Assembly (NCBI GenBank): GCA_014925825.1
Contig: JACGCK010000192.1
Location: 20,761 to 84,760 of the forward strand
Length of the DNA: 64,000 bases
Direction: 5' to 3'
Source: Pholiota molesta
Taxonomy: Eukaryota > Basidiomycota > Agaricomycetes > Agaricales > Strophariaceae
Shown: positions 20,525 through 34,309 of the stretch, piece after piece
Numbering within the stretch: the first letter of the stretch is position 1
Layout: the number at the start of each line of letters is the position of its first letter
Notes under the pieces: model-generated
What the model was told of the DNA's origin: nothing
The model's database searches: none
What the model saw: the letters and a program-made list of their open reading frames with translations, nothing else
Position numbers and translations under genes: made by a program

Positions 20525-22246
20525 ATGAATGTTCTAGGGACCAACTATGCGCCTGCCCCAATCGACATCGACGCTATTGAACGAACGTTAGAAACTCCTA
20601 GTGCAAATCTACGGGCACTTGAGGGCCAACTAACTCAGCTGCAGGAACAGTTGGAGACAAAGAGGGAGAGAAGGGACACTCTTTCAAGGAGTATCGATGA
20701 GCATCACAACCTTCTCACTCCCTTCCGCTGTCTGCCTGATGATATCCTCCGCGAGATTTTCGTGGCTTGTCTTCCCACAGAACATGAATCGATGATGGAC
20801 TGCAACGAGCCCCCTTTAGTCCTGGGTTATGTCTGCAGAAGCTGGCGATCTGTCACCTACGGTACGCCACGTTTGTGGGCAACACTCCATATTTCGATTC
20901 CCAGACCTCCCAGCTATCGCGGCCCTGTCAAGGCAGAGCCGATAAACCATTATAACGATATTTTCGAAGGCAATGTATACCGTCATCTGATTAGAATCGA
21001 CACCTGGCTTTCTCGCTCTAAAGCCTGTCCGCTCGCCATAACAATTCATGATCCCTATTCGTACTGGCCGGTTGTAGCCCCAACAATGGCATATTACCAA
21101 TTATTGAATAAATTTTCCGATCGAATCTGGCGCCTTGATCTCGACGGAATAAGCCATCAACCAACGTCGGATTTCCTGGCGTCCATCCCTTCCACCTCAT
21201 TTCCACATCTCCGAGTTCTCCTTCTGAAATTCAATCAGAGTAGGCACGGCCAGTTCCCCACGGGAAAGTGGAGAGACAGTGGCCTGCTGAACGTCCCGAG
21301 CCTAACATGCTTGCGCGTTTCGGTATGCCCGTTTCGTCTTGACGATATCACAGCGAACTGGTCGCACCTTACCCACCTCATCATGGCGGGCGCGAGCTTG
21401 CGGCGCCTGGACATCTCCGACGCCCAGAAGATCTTCACCCGCTGCCCGCGGCTGCGCCATTGCGCCATCGATTTTTTGAGCCTCCAAAGTCCGCCCGTCA
21501 CGTACACGCCATTTTCCCTCCCATACCTCCATACCCTGGCTATCGTCGATAGCTCATTCTACTTGGGCGACCTCTTCGAGTATGCCGAGCTTCCATCCCT
21601 TCGAGATCTCTCCTACCACTCCAAGCTATGCCCAGCACTCGACCGGCCTTCAGCTATGCTGGTGATTCTGTCGCGTACAAACGCAAGCGTTGAACGTCTC
21701 ACGACGAATATCCAGTTCTTCACCCTAGCCGATCTCCTTAAGTGCTTCGAGATGACCCCATCGTTAACACATCTGACCAACATACGGTGCGCTTCTGGAT
21801 TTTCTTCGCTCCAACGCCGACTGCGACAGTCTCTTCCTGTAGCGCCCAAGATGCTGACCGCCCTGTTGGATGTGTTGACGCCCGCTCCGCACCACCCGCT
21901 GTACCTCCCGGCCTTGCAGGTCGTCGATTTTGATTCGACGAACTTGCAGATGCAACTATCCGACTTTGAGATCGTGAACTTCATCCGAGGCAGGATGAAC
22001 GGCGCTTCTCTGACATCGAATCGTATTCAGGTGGCGGCACTTACCAAGGTTTCCTTCGTCTTATCGAACGATATGGAGATCGACATTCGCCCGCAACTTT
22101 CTGAGTACATTGCCAACGGTATGAGGTTACACCTTACATACCTCGGGAACCCTAGCCCATCACGTCGAACACGGGGTTTTTCAAGCAACACCTACATAGT
22201 CCCTGGTTTTCCGCCTCGCGAAGTAGATGATGCGGATTATCTCTAG
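20525..22246 (+). CDS. F-box protein with N-terminal coiled coil
   Basis: An uninterrupted 573-codon frame. Residues about 28-60 form a likely coiled coil (RALEGQLTQLQEQLETKRER). The F-box follows (LTPFRCLPDDILREIFVACL, about 63-83) with the typical VCRSWRSVTYGTPRLWATL extension. The rest is a leucine-rich region with repeats such as LPYLHTLAIVDSS and FPHLRVLLLKFNQS. This is the standard agaricomycete layout of a putative SCF substrate adaptor. It is intact, unlike the other two F-box loci in the window, and not closely related to them. Its target is unknown. Confidence 0.9.
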   Translation: MNVLGTNYAPAPIDIDAIERTLETPSANLRALEGQLTQLQEQLETKRERRDTLSRSIDEHHNLLTPFRCLPDDILREIFVACLPTEHESMMDCNEPPLVLGYVCRSWRSVTYGTPRLWATLHISIPRPPSYRGPVKAEPINHYNDIFEGNVYRHLIRIDTWLSRSKACPLAITIHDPYSYWPVVAPTMAYYQLLNKFSDRIWRLDLDGISHQPTSDFLASIPSTSFPHLRVLLLKFNQSRHGQFPTGKWRDSGLLNVPSLTCLRVSVCPFRLDDITANWSHLTHLIMAGASLRRLDISDAQKIFTRCPRLRHCAIDFLSLQSPPVTYTPFSLPYLHTLAIVDSSFYLGDLFEYAELPSLRDLSYHSKLCPALDRPSAMLVILSRTNASVERLTTNIQFFTLADLLKCFEMTPSLTHLTNIRCASGFSSLQRRLRQSLPVAPKMLTALLDVLTPAPHHPLYLPALQVVDFDSTNLQMQLSDFEIVNFIRGRMNGASLTSNRIQVAALTKVSFVLSNDMEIDIRPQLSEYIANGMRLHLTYLGNPSPSRRTRGFSSNTYIVPGFPPREVDDADYL

Positions 22247-23357
22247 TATTGCTTGTATTACTCGGTCTTACAAAATACATTTACATTTATTATATTTTCT
22301 CTTGGACATTCCCTATGCTATTTCCTTCCTACTGGATCTCATAACACCGCCTCGTAATCGCCCAGTTCACCTCTCGAATCTACAGTCTATCAACTTGGTT
22401 CTGCAAGGCCGGGAAACTTGAACCAACCGGCAAGCGCAACTCGCCGCTGTTCCTTCAAAATCGGACTCTCGCTTTCCTGGGAGGTGTGGATCAGATAACA
22501 GCAGACGAGACTATCATCATGCTGTGTGAATTCGTGCTTGGCACCTGATGCTTCATCCACTATCCGCTGTGAAACTGCCAAATGCAACAAGAGGTCGGGA
22601 GACCGGCACAGCAATAGATGAAGTCCCGGGGAGGATGAGTATCTATTTCGAGCTTAGAGAGCGCCGGGGACGAGGCTTATCGTTGGCTTATCGTGATTCA
22701 AACGCTCAACGGTGATCACGGTGACCTAGTTATAGAGATGTGTTGGAGTTGTGGGGAGATTAGTCTGTCAATCATGGGCTTCGCATGAGTAGCTCAGTCT
22801 CTTCGAATGCTGTATGATGCCACTTTCAGAGTTATCATAACGAGCATTGTCGCAACGACTGAGCATTTCATGAACGCCTGATTTGTTTCGATCATTCTCT
22901 CTATATAAGTTCCTGTTGCATACATACTGGCAACTATTTTCTTCGCTCATGGGTAATGTGAACTATAATTATACATATCAAAGTACACAATAACTTGTGG
23001 GCAGCTTGTGGGCAGCGCACAGTTCCGGCTTGAGTACATGTAACCAGAATAAGACATGGCTATTTTGACGTGATCACTTTGGACGTTGATGAGAGATCTT
23101 AAGTCCTCCAATGTGCACTTGCTCCCTCATACAAGGAACGGTCACTGATCTGTTCACTTCAACTAGCACCATCTGTTGTCGCAGTCATTGTCCATCACAT
23201 CGCTATTCAACGGCAACCGTCGGCAGAGATACATTTTACAATGTCTATATAATCGGAGAGAGAACCGGAGCAAGTCAAAGACGCCCATCATTATCCCGCT
23301 CCCGCTCCACGACCAGATTAGAGGGCAGCGCCCGCTTTACTCTCAGACTCAAGGACG
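22247..23357. other. Intergenic with promoter of the next gene
   Basis: No gene is supported. The right end is the probable promoter of the membrane-protein gene starting at 23358. Confidence 0.5.
23246..23253 (+). promoter_or_regulatory. TATA-like box of membrane-protein gene copy 2
   Basis: TATATAAT, 105-112 bp upstream of the ATG at 23358, at a spacing similar to other TATA-like boxes in the window. Confidence 0.45.
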
Positions 23358-24603
23358 ATGACCCTTCGCCCAGACCAAAATGTCGCCTCCATATTTGTTA
23401 GCACTCTGTTCTATGGGCTTTACCTCGCGACCCTGTTCCACTGCGTTCGCTGGCTTATCTTTACTGATGATGGATGGAGACTGCGGAAGAGAATTAATTG
23501 GACAATGCTCATCATTACCCTCGTGCTATTTGTGCTCTCGACCCTTTCCAGAGCGCTAGTACTCCAAACGACCATGGTCCAGGTTCTGAATGGTAGTAAA
23601 CCACACCCTGCTCCCCCACCTACCAGTCAGATTTGGAACACGACAATATTACCTTGGATGTCAGTTGTTTCGGTAAGTTTGTCAACTAAAGATAAAGTTG
23701 AAAAATGTCTGAATCACGTCTCTTCAGTGCACAGATGCCAATGTATCAACACTCCTGGCTGATGCCGTCCTAGTACGTGTGTCCATGTCGAATTTTGATA
23801 TGTCGATCTTACAGAATGAAACACAAGATTCATCGTACTTGGATTATTTACTTGAAATCACGATGGGTGATCGTGTTCCCCATCTTCTTGTGGATCGGAG
23901 GGCTACTACTCACCATCTTACAAGCGTATTGGCAAATCGTCCAAAGCGCATCCATCTTGAAGGCGTGGCAACCCGTGAATATGACGGTTGGCCCTGGGAC
24001 AATTCTGATGCCGTTCTGGTTATCGACCATCATCTTGAATGCGTATTCTACTTGTGAGCCCCCTCTCCATTCGCTTCCAGTTTTAAGCGCCCATCATGAC
24101 ACGTTCTGAATTAGTCATGATTGTTCGGCGCATTTATCTGGTGGTGACAGAGTCGAAAGGCAGCCCATTGATCCGACAACTTCAATTGACGATGCGCATT
24201 TTAATTGAGTCGGGCGCCCTCTATCTCGCCGTGGCCATCGCACACTTTGTAGTGTGGTGGACGCCTAATGCGTATGCGATTTCTGTTATTTCGGGTATCG
24301 TGAGTGGTTTATACACTGTTTCTGGGGTTTGAAGAACTGACATGAACGAATCTCACATCCCAGAACTTGTCGGTAACTGGAATCGCTTTTAACCTCATCC
24401 TCATCCGCGTTGCTCAAAGGCGCGCTGAAGAGGGGTCACGCGCCGCTGATTCAGGGCCCACGTCGGGCCTCCAGTTCAACATCACCCACTCAAAACCCCC
24501 GGTCGGTCAATTTGAGGTTGAAGCGATAGAAGAAATTAGGTTCCGTCCCCGCCCTGATGATCTACATTCCATGACCCAATCCGATACTGCCTCAGTTGTA
24601 TAA
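23358..24603 (+). CDS. Multi-pass (about 7-TM) membrane protein, copy 2, intact
   Basis: Exons 23358-23672, 23728-23772, 23828-24053, 24115-24299 and 24364-24603 total 1011 nt, 336 aa. About seven hydrophobic segments: IFVSTLFYGLYLATLFHC, TMLIITLVLFVLSTL, VSTLLADAVL, WVIVFPIFLWIGGLLLTIL, LMPFWLSTIILNAY, ILIESGALYLAVAIAHFVVWW and VTGIAFNLILIRV. The tail after residue 270 is hydrophilic, rich in Pro and Ser, and probably cytosolic. It belongs to an agaricomycete-expanded family without an assigned function, GPCR-like in topology only. Its paralogue is at 14798-16068. Confidence 0.85.
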
Positions 24604-24769
24604 AACATGACATCGTATTACATCATGCACTTGAGTGTTTTCGAATGAATTCAATCATGTAATAGTACAATTCCATTTTCTCTATAAAGATGAACCCAAG
24701 CTTCGACGAAAGGCGAATTGAATGTCAGTTTCGGCCCTCAATTGTTCAAGCTCCCCTTGGCATCCGCCA

Positions 24770-25211
24770 TGTCGCAAATTTGGAAAGTGCCTTACAATCT
24801 ACAACGCTTATATTACGAATCCTTATAACGCGCACACCATCACCAAATGTGCAGTTATCTGCCTCAAACACTGTCAATACTTTGAATGAGGATATAGCTA
24901 TACAATACACTCTGAATATTGCAATTTGAACAAATGCAGGGGGAAGAATGAATCAACTAAAAATCATAATCGATTTTTGTGACCAATGTGATGCCTTATA
25001 ATGTCACATAAATTAAGTTGTGTCTAGCTTAGGCAGACAGACCCTCGAGCTGAAATAAACTATAATTTAACATTCTACAATAGTGTATTTACATCCTATG
25101 AAATTTGAGATCAAGGGAAAATGTATTGACTGAGATATGCAATTATGATGTGCGTGTGACATTCGTAATATAAGCGTTGTAGATTATAAGGCATTTTCCA
25201 AATTTGCGACA
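24770..25211. mobile_element. Foldback (long inverted repeat) MITE-like element
   Basis: The left arm from 24770 starts TGTCGCAAATTTGGAAA and continues through CTACAACGCTTATATTACGA. The right arm, ending at 25211, is its inverted copy with a few differences over about 50 bp. Weaker inverted similarity extends inward (TCAATACTTT and TCAATACATTTT). The whole could fold into one hairpin. No coding frame. A 2-bp CA at both outer edges may be the target duplication, but I am not sure. It ends 21 bp from the stop codon of the secreted-protein gene. Confidence 0.68.
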
Positions 25212-25231
25212 CAGCGCTTGTCTCTTCATCA

Positions 25232-25618
25232 TCAGTCATGAACACCGCCTATGGTATAGAATGCGCAGCCTGCTTCTGTGAGGGGAACGGTTGTTGGACA
25301 AAGAGGGGAAGAGGGTGGACTCTTGACGCTCGATTGATTTGAACTTGGGGTAGGATCTTGAATGCCACCAGTGAGCTTTATTTGATATGTTAGTTCACCA
25401 TACTGACAAAGGTAGGTATGGACGTGATTTCGTACCCAATAAGCACATACAAAGCCGGTACAATGACGAGGTGCGTTATAGTAACAGACCCCACTCGTCT
25501 GATTTGCCAATTTGTAGACTTCGTGGACGGTAGCTGGGCAGGTTGGACACTTTGCATGGACAAAAGAGTAGGTATAGGCAAGTCCAATCGATAATAAAGT
25601 CAAAACGGCAACACGCAT
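25232..25618 (-). CDS. Small secreted cysteine-rich protein
   Basis: 128 codons from the ATG at 25618. The N-terminus is a signal peptide (MRVAVLTLLSIGLAYTYSF, cleavage probably after VHA). The mature part carries about eight Cys, including CPTC, CTGFVC, CQYG and a late CAF, so disulfides are likely. A Ser/Pro-rich stretch (PTPSSNQSSVKSPPSSP) precedes the C-terminus. I chose this start because upstream in-frame ATGs would put non-hydrophobic sequence before the signal peptide and lie upstream of the TATA-like box. No family is recognised; effector-like or cell-wall roles are possible. Confidence 0.75.
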   Translation of the reverse strand: MRVAVLTLLSIGLAYTYSFVHAKCPTCPATVHEVYKLANQTSGVCYYNAPRHCTGFVCAYWVRNHVHTYLCQYGELTYQIKLTGGIQDPTPSSNQSSVKSPPSSPLCPTTVPLTEAGCAFYTIGGVHD

Positions 25619-25710
25619 TATAAGTGTTATATGATAACAGATGCTGCTGGGTGGATATAGGTCAATGCGACGGCGAGGGCGCTCTGCTCTCATGACTGGT
25701 ATTGTATCGT

Positions 25711-25718
25711 ATTTATAG
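25711..25718 (-). promoter_or_regulatory. TATA-like box of secreted-protein gene
   Basis: Reads CTATAAAT on the minus strand, 93-100 bp upstream of the ATG at 25618. It supports the shorter start. Confidence 0.45.
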
Positions 25719-25749
25719 TAGCGAGATATCGGAAATCTATGGACCAACC

Positions 25750-26559
25750 AAGTACACTGTATCGCATCCGCCCATTCATTCGTTCTTCTGCGTAGATATG
25801 GTCACTTCCGCGCGGAATAGTGCCACCACGATGGCATGGGGTCGACTTGATCCCAGTGCTTTTAGACTTCTAAATGTATTGGATGTCAATCATTTTTTGA
25901 CGTGAATGGACCACGGGAGTTTATAATCGAGTCCTCCTATTCCGTGCATTTGATCTTCAATAGGATCCAGGTTCGTCCGCACAGCTAGACTGCGAGTGCA
26001 TTTGTGTGGCGACGGCATCTATGGCATCGATAGAGATGTAAGGGCGTCGGTAATTTCACCCTATAGAATGCATCACAACGAAAAACTATTGGTCGTTTTC
26101 GCATGCTCCACGACTCGTGAAAATTCTGGTATTTGACGCCAGCATTCGCCACTAACGATTTGAAGAATCCATCAGGCTTTTGAAGAAGTCAAATTCGACC
26201 TAATGATAACAATATAAGTCTGTTAGAAGTTAATTTCGGGTGGAGATGAACAACGTGCCAAACAACCTTGATCCAAGACCATCTAGCGGCAGGATATATA
26301 TTAGAAGATAGATGTTTGAAAGTGACTGAAAGGTACGTACAATCTTATCGGCGTCCGTTACAGTGTGAATACGATGGGCATTGTAGAAGGGTGATATCCT
26401 TGTCAAGTCGATGACGCAGTTGACTGTATGAGTAAGTCGGTCCCATGGTCAAGAATACGAAGGGCATTAGAAGTCGAATTAACGTCTTCTGTGTTCTGCA
26501 ACTAATCAATCGCAGAAGTGACTGAAAGTACATACGAGAGTTAGTCAGAAAAGGCCTTC
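25750..26559. other. Intergenic, possible transporter debris
   Basis: No intact gene. CAGAAGTGACTGAAAGTACAT near 26515 echoes GAAAGTGACTGAAAGGTACGT near 26317, a short local duplication. It lies downstream of the ABC transporter relic. Confidence 0.35.
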
Positions 26560-29106
26560 GTTTTAGATTAGCAATTCGCTATCTCGAACAAGCGTGCGAG
26601 CAAGCGCAATAGTTTGTCGCTGACCAACAGAGATTTTCGATGCTCCAGAAAACACAAGAGCGTCCAAGGACCAAAGTAATCGAAGCGGGCGCATCGGCAC
26701 CTTCCTCACAGGGTTCCAAGGAAATAAGTCCAGCAGTACGAGGGCGTCATTGAGATGGCGTCATCAAAAGTTTGCCGCGATGTTCCAATCAGCATCTGAG
26801 GCTGAACCGCTTTTGTTCGAAGCTCTGTAGTCATAATGCCCTCCACCGAACATCACGCAGAATGAGATACAATCTTTGCCTCCTAGAGGTGACAAGTATA
26901 ACCTGACAACATGCATTCGGTTCGATGATCAGTTATGCATAGCAATAGAGACTTACCCGCGTCGAGATTAACACGCTCTTCAATTTCCTCATCTACAACA
27001 ACCGCCACTCCGAAGGGCTTTCAGTATTCGTGGACAGTATCGCGGAATCAATTAACACATCTGCATTGATATCTGCATTGATATGTTCAAGTTCGTCCGC
27101 ATCCACAAGATTACCGCCGTCCTCTAGAGTCGTGTGCTTCGACAGTACATCAAGCAAGACTTTAATGATCGTCCCATGATAGGCGACCCGTCCGTCCTGG
27201 CCCATTCGAACGACGTGGTTTGCTATTTTTCTAGCCATCGCCACATTATGTGTCTACGTTTCCCGATATCAGCGCTCTAGGAACACAAGACAAGCAGAAA
27301 AGGCGAAGCGTACGACATGTATCACAGTCCATCCTTCATCGAGTCACCACCGAAGCACGTTTCAATGATCGATTGGCTAGTGTGGACGCTGAAAACCATG
27401 GACCGTCATCAGCTCCACACGCATTGAGTTCAAAAACAGGCATAAGAAATATTCACTCTAGAGCTGCAAAGACAACATCCAACAGCGGCACTTCTGCATG
27501 GGCGTAGACCGCTCGCGCCACAACCTCCGTTGCATCTCCAGCAGCGAACAACACGAGATCAGGCTCCAAAGCACATTGCTGGAAAACGACACGATGCCGT
27601 TGTTCGTCGTAGGGCGCACAAGAGAATAATGTTCTGGAAATCATCCAAATTGTGAGGCGAATAGAGAAGCAGAGGCGACGGCGATAACCACGTACACGAA
27701 ATGGAATCGTTTAGACGCCACGTTTCCTGCGCCACATACACGACTCCGCCTCTTTTCGGCAGTGCTACCTGAGTGCTACCCTTGTTTCTGCATAGCATCG
27801 TCCGCTACTGAATGCATCTCGCCTATCCAGAATGACAATCAGAAGCCTACAAAGAGCGTAGGACGGACTCACCCAACAATGCCATCAGTAAAGCCGTCTC
27901 GCCAGACCCAGTCGGCGCAATACCAGAGTGAGCGAATCAGGCGGAAACCCGAGCTTGCCCTCGATTCGCAAGGTAAAGGGCCGCGCTGTGCGATTCTGGC
28001 ATGTGCTGGCACTCCATGCGAAGGACGCATCTTTGGATCCGATGACGGCGTCCAGCCCCCCATTTTCCGCAGGTGCTTCATCGGCTTGATTCGGTATGGC
28101 ATCGTTGAATCAATCCAGTAGCTCGGTGGTCTGGGTAAGAAATATATGATGAGTAAATTTTTGATTACCGAACACCACAGAGAAGTAGGCGACGTACATT
28201 GCACAAATATTGCGCTATCCGATCAAGGAATACTTTGCCTGCAACGATATGCAACACTGTGTGGAACGTAAGCTAAGATTACCCGCGCAGAATATCGAAC
28301 ACCGCCATCGAGCTGGACATTTTCGATGCAGCATCTTTTCTTCCTCTTCGGTGGTGTCGAAGGCACTCTGATAGGACATACAATCGCCGAGTGCCTCAAG
28401 GTATATTCTCAGTGGCACGAGCACACCTACGATTGTGAAGAGAACGAATTCTGCGTAACACATGCTCGTAGCTTGAAAATGGTATTTCATTGCGTTGGAA
28501 ACAGATTCATCTTGCTTAGTGTGATCAGGGCGATCGAGGTAACCCATAGTACGAGGAGTAGGATATCGAGATGGGTCGTGTAGATGTTGCGCTGGCCAAG
28601 AGAGGGTCCTGATAGGATCGCAGTATACATCTGGGACGGAGAAAAAATCATTAGCCATGTCCGTTCGATTTGTTTGCGAAAACAAATTTTGTCCAACGTA
28701 CTAATACAACCAACTGAAGGGCATGTTTCACCGATTTGTCAATCAATACGTGGATCATAGCGAGAGCATAGAAGGCGTCCTACGAGCCGTGCGTGGGTGT
28801 AAAGTTCCAATTTTCTGAGTTGTTTAAATTCTATGTTGAAAATGGAAGATGTTCAGCGGCGGAATCAGCGCTTTCTTCATTGAAATGAGTTGTAGGAAAT
28901 GGTTGAAGTGGTCTTCTTGGGGTGGAACTGGGAAAAGGTCTTGGTTTCCTCTTCGATGTTGCTGCAGCGCCAAGAACGACAGCCGACAAAAGCGCTAGAA
29001 CGGCAGGACGGTATGGTAAATATCTGAACCTGGAGAAAGTAGAACGAAAATTGAAATGGCATCGAGAAGCAAGGAGAACAAAACTCACCAGGAGATTGAA
29101 ATCCAT
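26560..29106 (-). pseudogene. ABCC-type ABC transporter relic
   Basis: Pieces occur in the correct order on the minus strand: an N-terminal membrane start (29106-28850, MDFNLLVSFVLLASRC); a membrane segment (about 28590-28480, THLDILLLVLWVTSIALITL); the first nucleotide-binding domain with a degenerate Walker A (about 27870-27912, APTGSGETALLMALLGE, where Lys reads Glu at 27898-27900); CALEPDLVLFAAGDATEV then VARAVYAHAEVPLLDVV (about 27640-27455) with the LSGGQ signature deleted between them; THNVAMARKIANHVV (about 27250-27200); and a second-domain signature SVGQRQTIALARTLVR (about 26640-26585). Frameshifts and stops separate these, and most of the second membrane domain is missing. The original was a full-length multidrug-resistance-type ABCC exporter. 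Confidence 0.8.
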
Positions 29107-30209
29107 CGGGTCGACCGCAGAGAGCCCGTTATCAGAAAGTCAACGCCGTACAGAAGCTTATTTCGTCCGCCGAGCTTTGAGCTCCCGCTGTTCCGAACCG
29201 CATACTCGTAAGCTTTTATGCCTGGTTAGCAAGGCAACGACTGGTGGCTCAAGCGATGGTATAGATTTGTTCCTTTTTTTCTCTTACGCGCTGAATCGCT
29301 GACAGCCAATGCTGGAAGTTTGACAGATTATCATCCACAAAGTCTGCATATGAGGGATTGAACGAGAAAAAATGAATGGACATTCGAGCTCGAGACTGTT
29401 GTGGTTACTGGCAAAGCGCTTGAAGTTGGCTTGAAGGACGTCGGAACAAATTGACATCGCGTGGCCTCGTGTGCGTTACAGTGGCCAGGCGTGGCCTCGT
29501 GTGACGCGTGACCATCACACAATTAGTGCTTTTGGGCCACTTTGGGCCATCGCTTTCGTTCGCTCTTCTAGCCAACTCAGCTTGCACAGCGGCAGATATA
29601 GTCTGCGCGTGCACCGGACGAACATAGCCTCGCGCTGGACAACGAAGGGATTCTGGGAGGCGGAGAACTAAGGGAAGACACTAGGAGAAGAAATCTGCCA
29701 GGTACGTCGCAGTCGTCTATCCTGCGCTCTTATTTATTTCCTCACTCTCTACTCTCTCGCAGGATACTGCTGGCGACAGTGCGGCGTGCACCATGTTACC
29801 GATGACCATTGACCAGTGTGAACACGCAGCAACAGTTGATGCGACCCACGCAAGCGCCACCACGAGAGAGCGCCGATGGACGCGACCACGACAAACACGA
29901 TCACGATAAATATTACCACGACGAACGCGAACATGATGAACAGGATCTTTCATGAGATGGGGCCTAGCAAGCGCCGCAGGAGCGTATAAGTATGTCATCA
30001 GGCAGCACCGTGGTCGTCGAGGCCGGCGCACGAAAATAGCCCAAGTCCTATATATACATTTATCAACATCCATGTTTCTCCCAGCACTTTGGAAATTGGC
30101 ACCGGCATATGTCATATGGTCACGGGCGCCATGGCGAGGACTATATACATCAACGATGGAATGGGTGGACAACGCCCTCTCACAAGCCTCTACCATCCAA
30201 GACCCACAT
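29107..30209. other. Intergenic, upstream of monooxygenase
   Basis: No supported gene. TATATATA at 30049-30056 and CTATATAC at 30141-30148 are candidate TATA elements for the monooxygenase starting at 30210. Confidence 0.45.
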
Positions 30210-31992
30210 ATGATGCACACTGTCGACCAACCACGTATCGCTATCATGTACGTCCACTCGATCCAGATCCTTGACTATCCGAGCCTTACCTCAAAGAATG
30301 CCTCAACAGTGGCGCAGGAATCTCCGGTCTGACGCTATCCCACGCACTGAACGTATTCGCCGGCGAGGGAGGCGGGAACCTACAAATCGATATCTACGAG
30401 GCTTCGGCCTCTCTCTCAGAAATCGGCGCGGGCATCAACATCTGGCCGCGCACTTGGAATATTCTAAAGACGCTGGGCTTGGAAGAAGAGCTGCTCCAGT
30501 TCCTACCACACAAACCCGATGATCTCCCACGTAGCCATTCTTTGATTCTGAAGGCGGATTTTCGCTGAACTCGGTGTGAATAGGCTTGGTATTCGAGATA
30601 CGCAAGGCAGATCAACCGGAAGGATTTCACATTTTGAATATGACAACACAAGGTGCGTGTAGTCGCTTGATCAACGTGATCTCAGTTACGACCCGCTATT
30701 CCAGGAGGAACCATCCGTCTACACCGTCGAATGCTCCACAAAGCGCTTCTCGGATGCCAACCGGAGGGACGGATCCACCTCTCCCACCGGCTCTCCTCCT
30801 ACGAAGAAACAGAAAACGAGGTGCGCCTGAATTTCACCGACGGGACCACGGCGACATGCGATATGTTAGTCGGGGCGGATGGGATACGGTCCATCGTCAG
30901 GCGCAGCCTAGTTCAGCGTCAGCTGCAATCTAGCACGCCGGGTGTTGAAGCAGAAAATGCTGGTGATGCAGTGTGGTCAGGTACCTACGCATACCGCGGG
31001 CTCATCTCGTTCGAGAGGCTGGGGTCACTGGTCCCAAACCATCGCGCGATTCAAACGCCTTTGATGGTGAGTGAAAAGTGATATTCAATGACTGTGAAAG
31101 ATGCTCAAGGCCCCCGTCTTTATCAGTATGTCGGAAAGCTAAAGGTACTCTTTCTCTCGTCCTAATCCTAATCCCCTCACCTTCCATTCAGCACATAATT
31201 TGCTACCCATTGCCACACGAGCGAGCAATTAATGTCGTCGCAATGGGCAGCTACCTCGACAAAGAAAACACAGCGTACCCAGGCCCACAGACCACCTATT
31301 GCGAGAAAGAGGAACTCCTCTCACTCTTTTCTGGGTGGGATGCAGAAGCACAGGCGCTACTTGATGTGCGTTCTGTCCGGATTATTTCTTACATCAAAGC
31401 TCACTCAGATACGACGCAGTGCATAGACAGGCCGAGCAAATGGGCGCTGATGACGCTTGTACCTTTGGAGCGGTACTCTCAAGGACGTGTCGTTCTTGCC
31501 GGAGACGCGGTACGTTCCTCCAGAAGCGCGACCATAATCGTTAATACACATCGCAACATTCCATCCAGGCGCATGGAATGCCCCCTCATCAAGGCGCCGG
31601 CGCAGGGCAGGCAATCGAGGTACAGACAACTCCATTCCCTACACCCACATACACCCGCTCACAGCCATCTTCCGTGCCAGGACGTATACATCCTCGCGCA
31701 CCTCCTCTCCCACAGCCTCAGCACCAAGGACTCGCTCCCGCGGATATCCGACATCTACAACACCATCCGCTGCCCCGCGGGCAACCGCGTATGGGACCTG
31801 GTGCGCGAGGCGGGGCACATCTCGGAGCTCGTGGCGCCGGGGTTCGAGGGTGTCGTGGAGGGCGATGCGGATGTGCCGGTGGAGAAGCTGCAGGCGCTGT
31901 TCGAGCGGATGATGGGCATGTGGGAGTGGGTGTGGGATGTCAGTGCGGCGGAAGAGGATAAGGCGCGAGCTGTGCAGATGTTGGAGGAATGA
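30210..31992 (+). CDS. FAD-dependent monooxygenase, salicylate hydroxylase-like
   Basis: Nine exons: 30210-30247, 30310-30530, 30584-30652, 30705-31066, 31127-31144, 31192-31365, 31420-31509, 31569-31619 and 31681-31992; 1335 nt, 444 aa, all GT-AG. The Rossmann motif IIGAGISGLTLSHAL is at about 12-26 and is created by joining exons 1 and 2. DMLVGADGIRSIVRRSL is the DG motif. VVLAGDAAHGMPPHQGAGAGQAIED, split over three exons, is the GD/FAD-binding motif. Exon 5 is an 18-nt microexon that restores YVGKLKHIICYP. The family hydroxylates aromatic acids using NAD(P)H and FAD. It lies tail-to-tail with a ligninolytic-type peroxidase, so a role in metabolism of lignin-derived aromatics is plausible, though the substrate is not predictable here. 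Confidence 0.87.
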
Positions 31993-32271
31993 TTTATCCA
32001 TGGTTCGTTATGGATACCTCGAAATGGATCTCTCCTCGCGCAATTCATTTCTCGTAGTAAAGGTTCAACATGATGTGCCACCGACACTGCGCGGTATACG
32101 CTGTATATTAACATACATTAAACAAGCTAGAAATACCCTATCAAACAAGTGATTCCATTCCCAAAGAGAGAAAAAAGAAGATACTGAGATACATCATCAT
32201 CCGTTTATGAGCTGGGCCTATTGTGTATTGTATAGTCAGCCCCAGAACGCGACGTAGACCCAAATACAAGC

Positions 32272-34217
<1,946 letters not shown>

Positions 34218-34290
34218 TCCGTTTCTTCAATAGAGATCCGAGAAGAGAGAGAAGGAGACGGGGTGAGGTTTCGAGATGGAGGGATGCCCA

Positions 34291-34298
34291 CTTTATAG
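34291..34298 (-). promoter_or_regulatory. TATA-like box of peroxidase gene
   Basis: CTATAAAG on the minus strand, 74-81 bp upstream of the ATG at 34217. Confidence 0.5.
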
Positions 34299-34309
34299 CT
34301 TTTTCCAAA

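Noticed and set aside
25619..25747. Upstream start giving a 171-residue secreted protein
   Set aside because: It would bury the signal peptide behind charged sequence and place the start upstream of the TATA-like box at 25711.
29717..30247. A 176-codon minus-strand frame upstream of the monooxygenase
   Set aside because: It overlaps the monooxygenase first exon and promoter, has no domain, and its composition is not protein-like.
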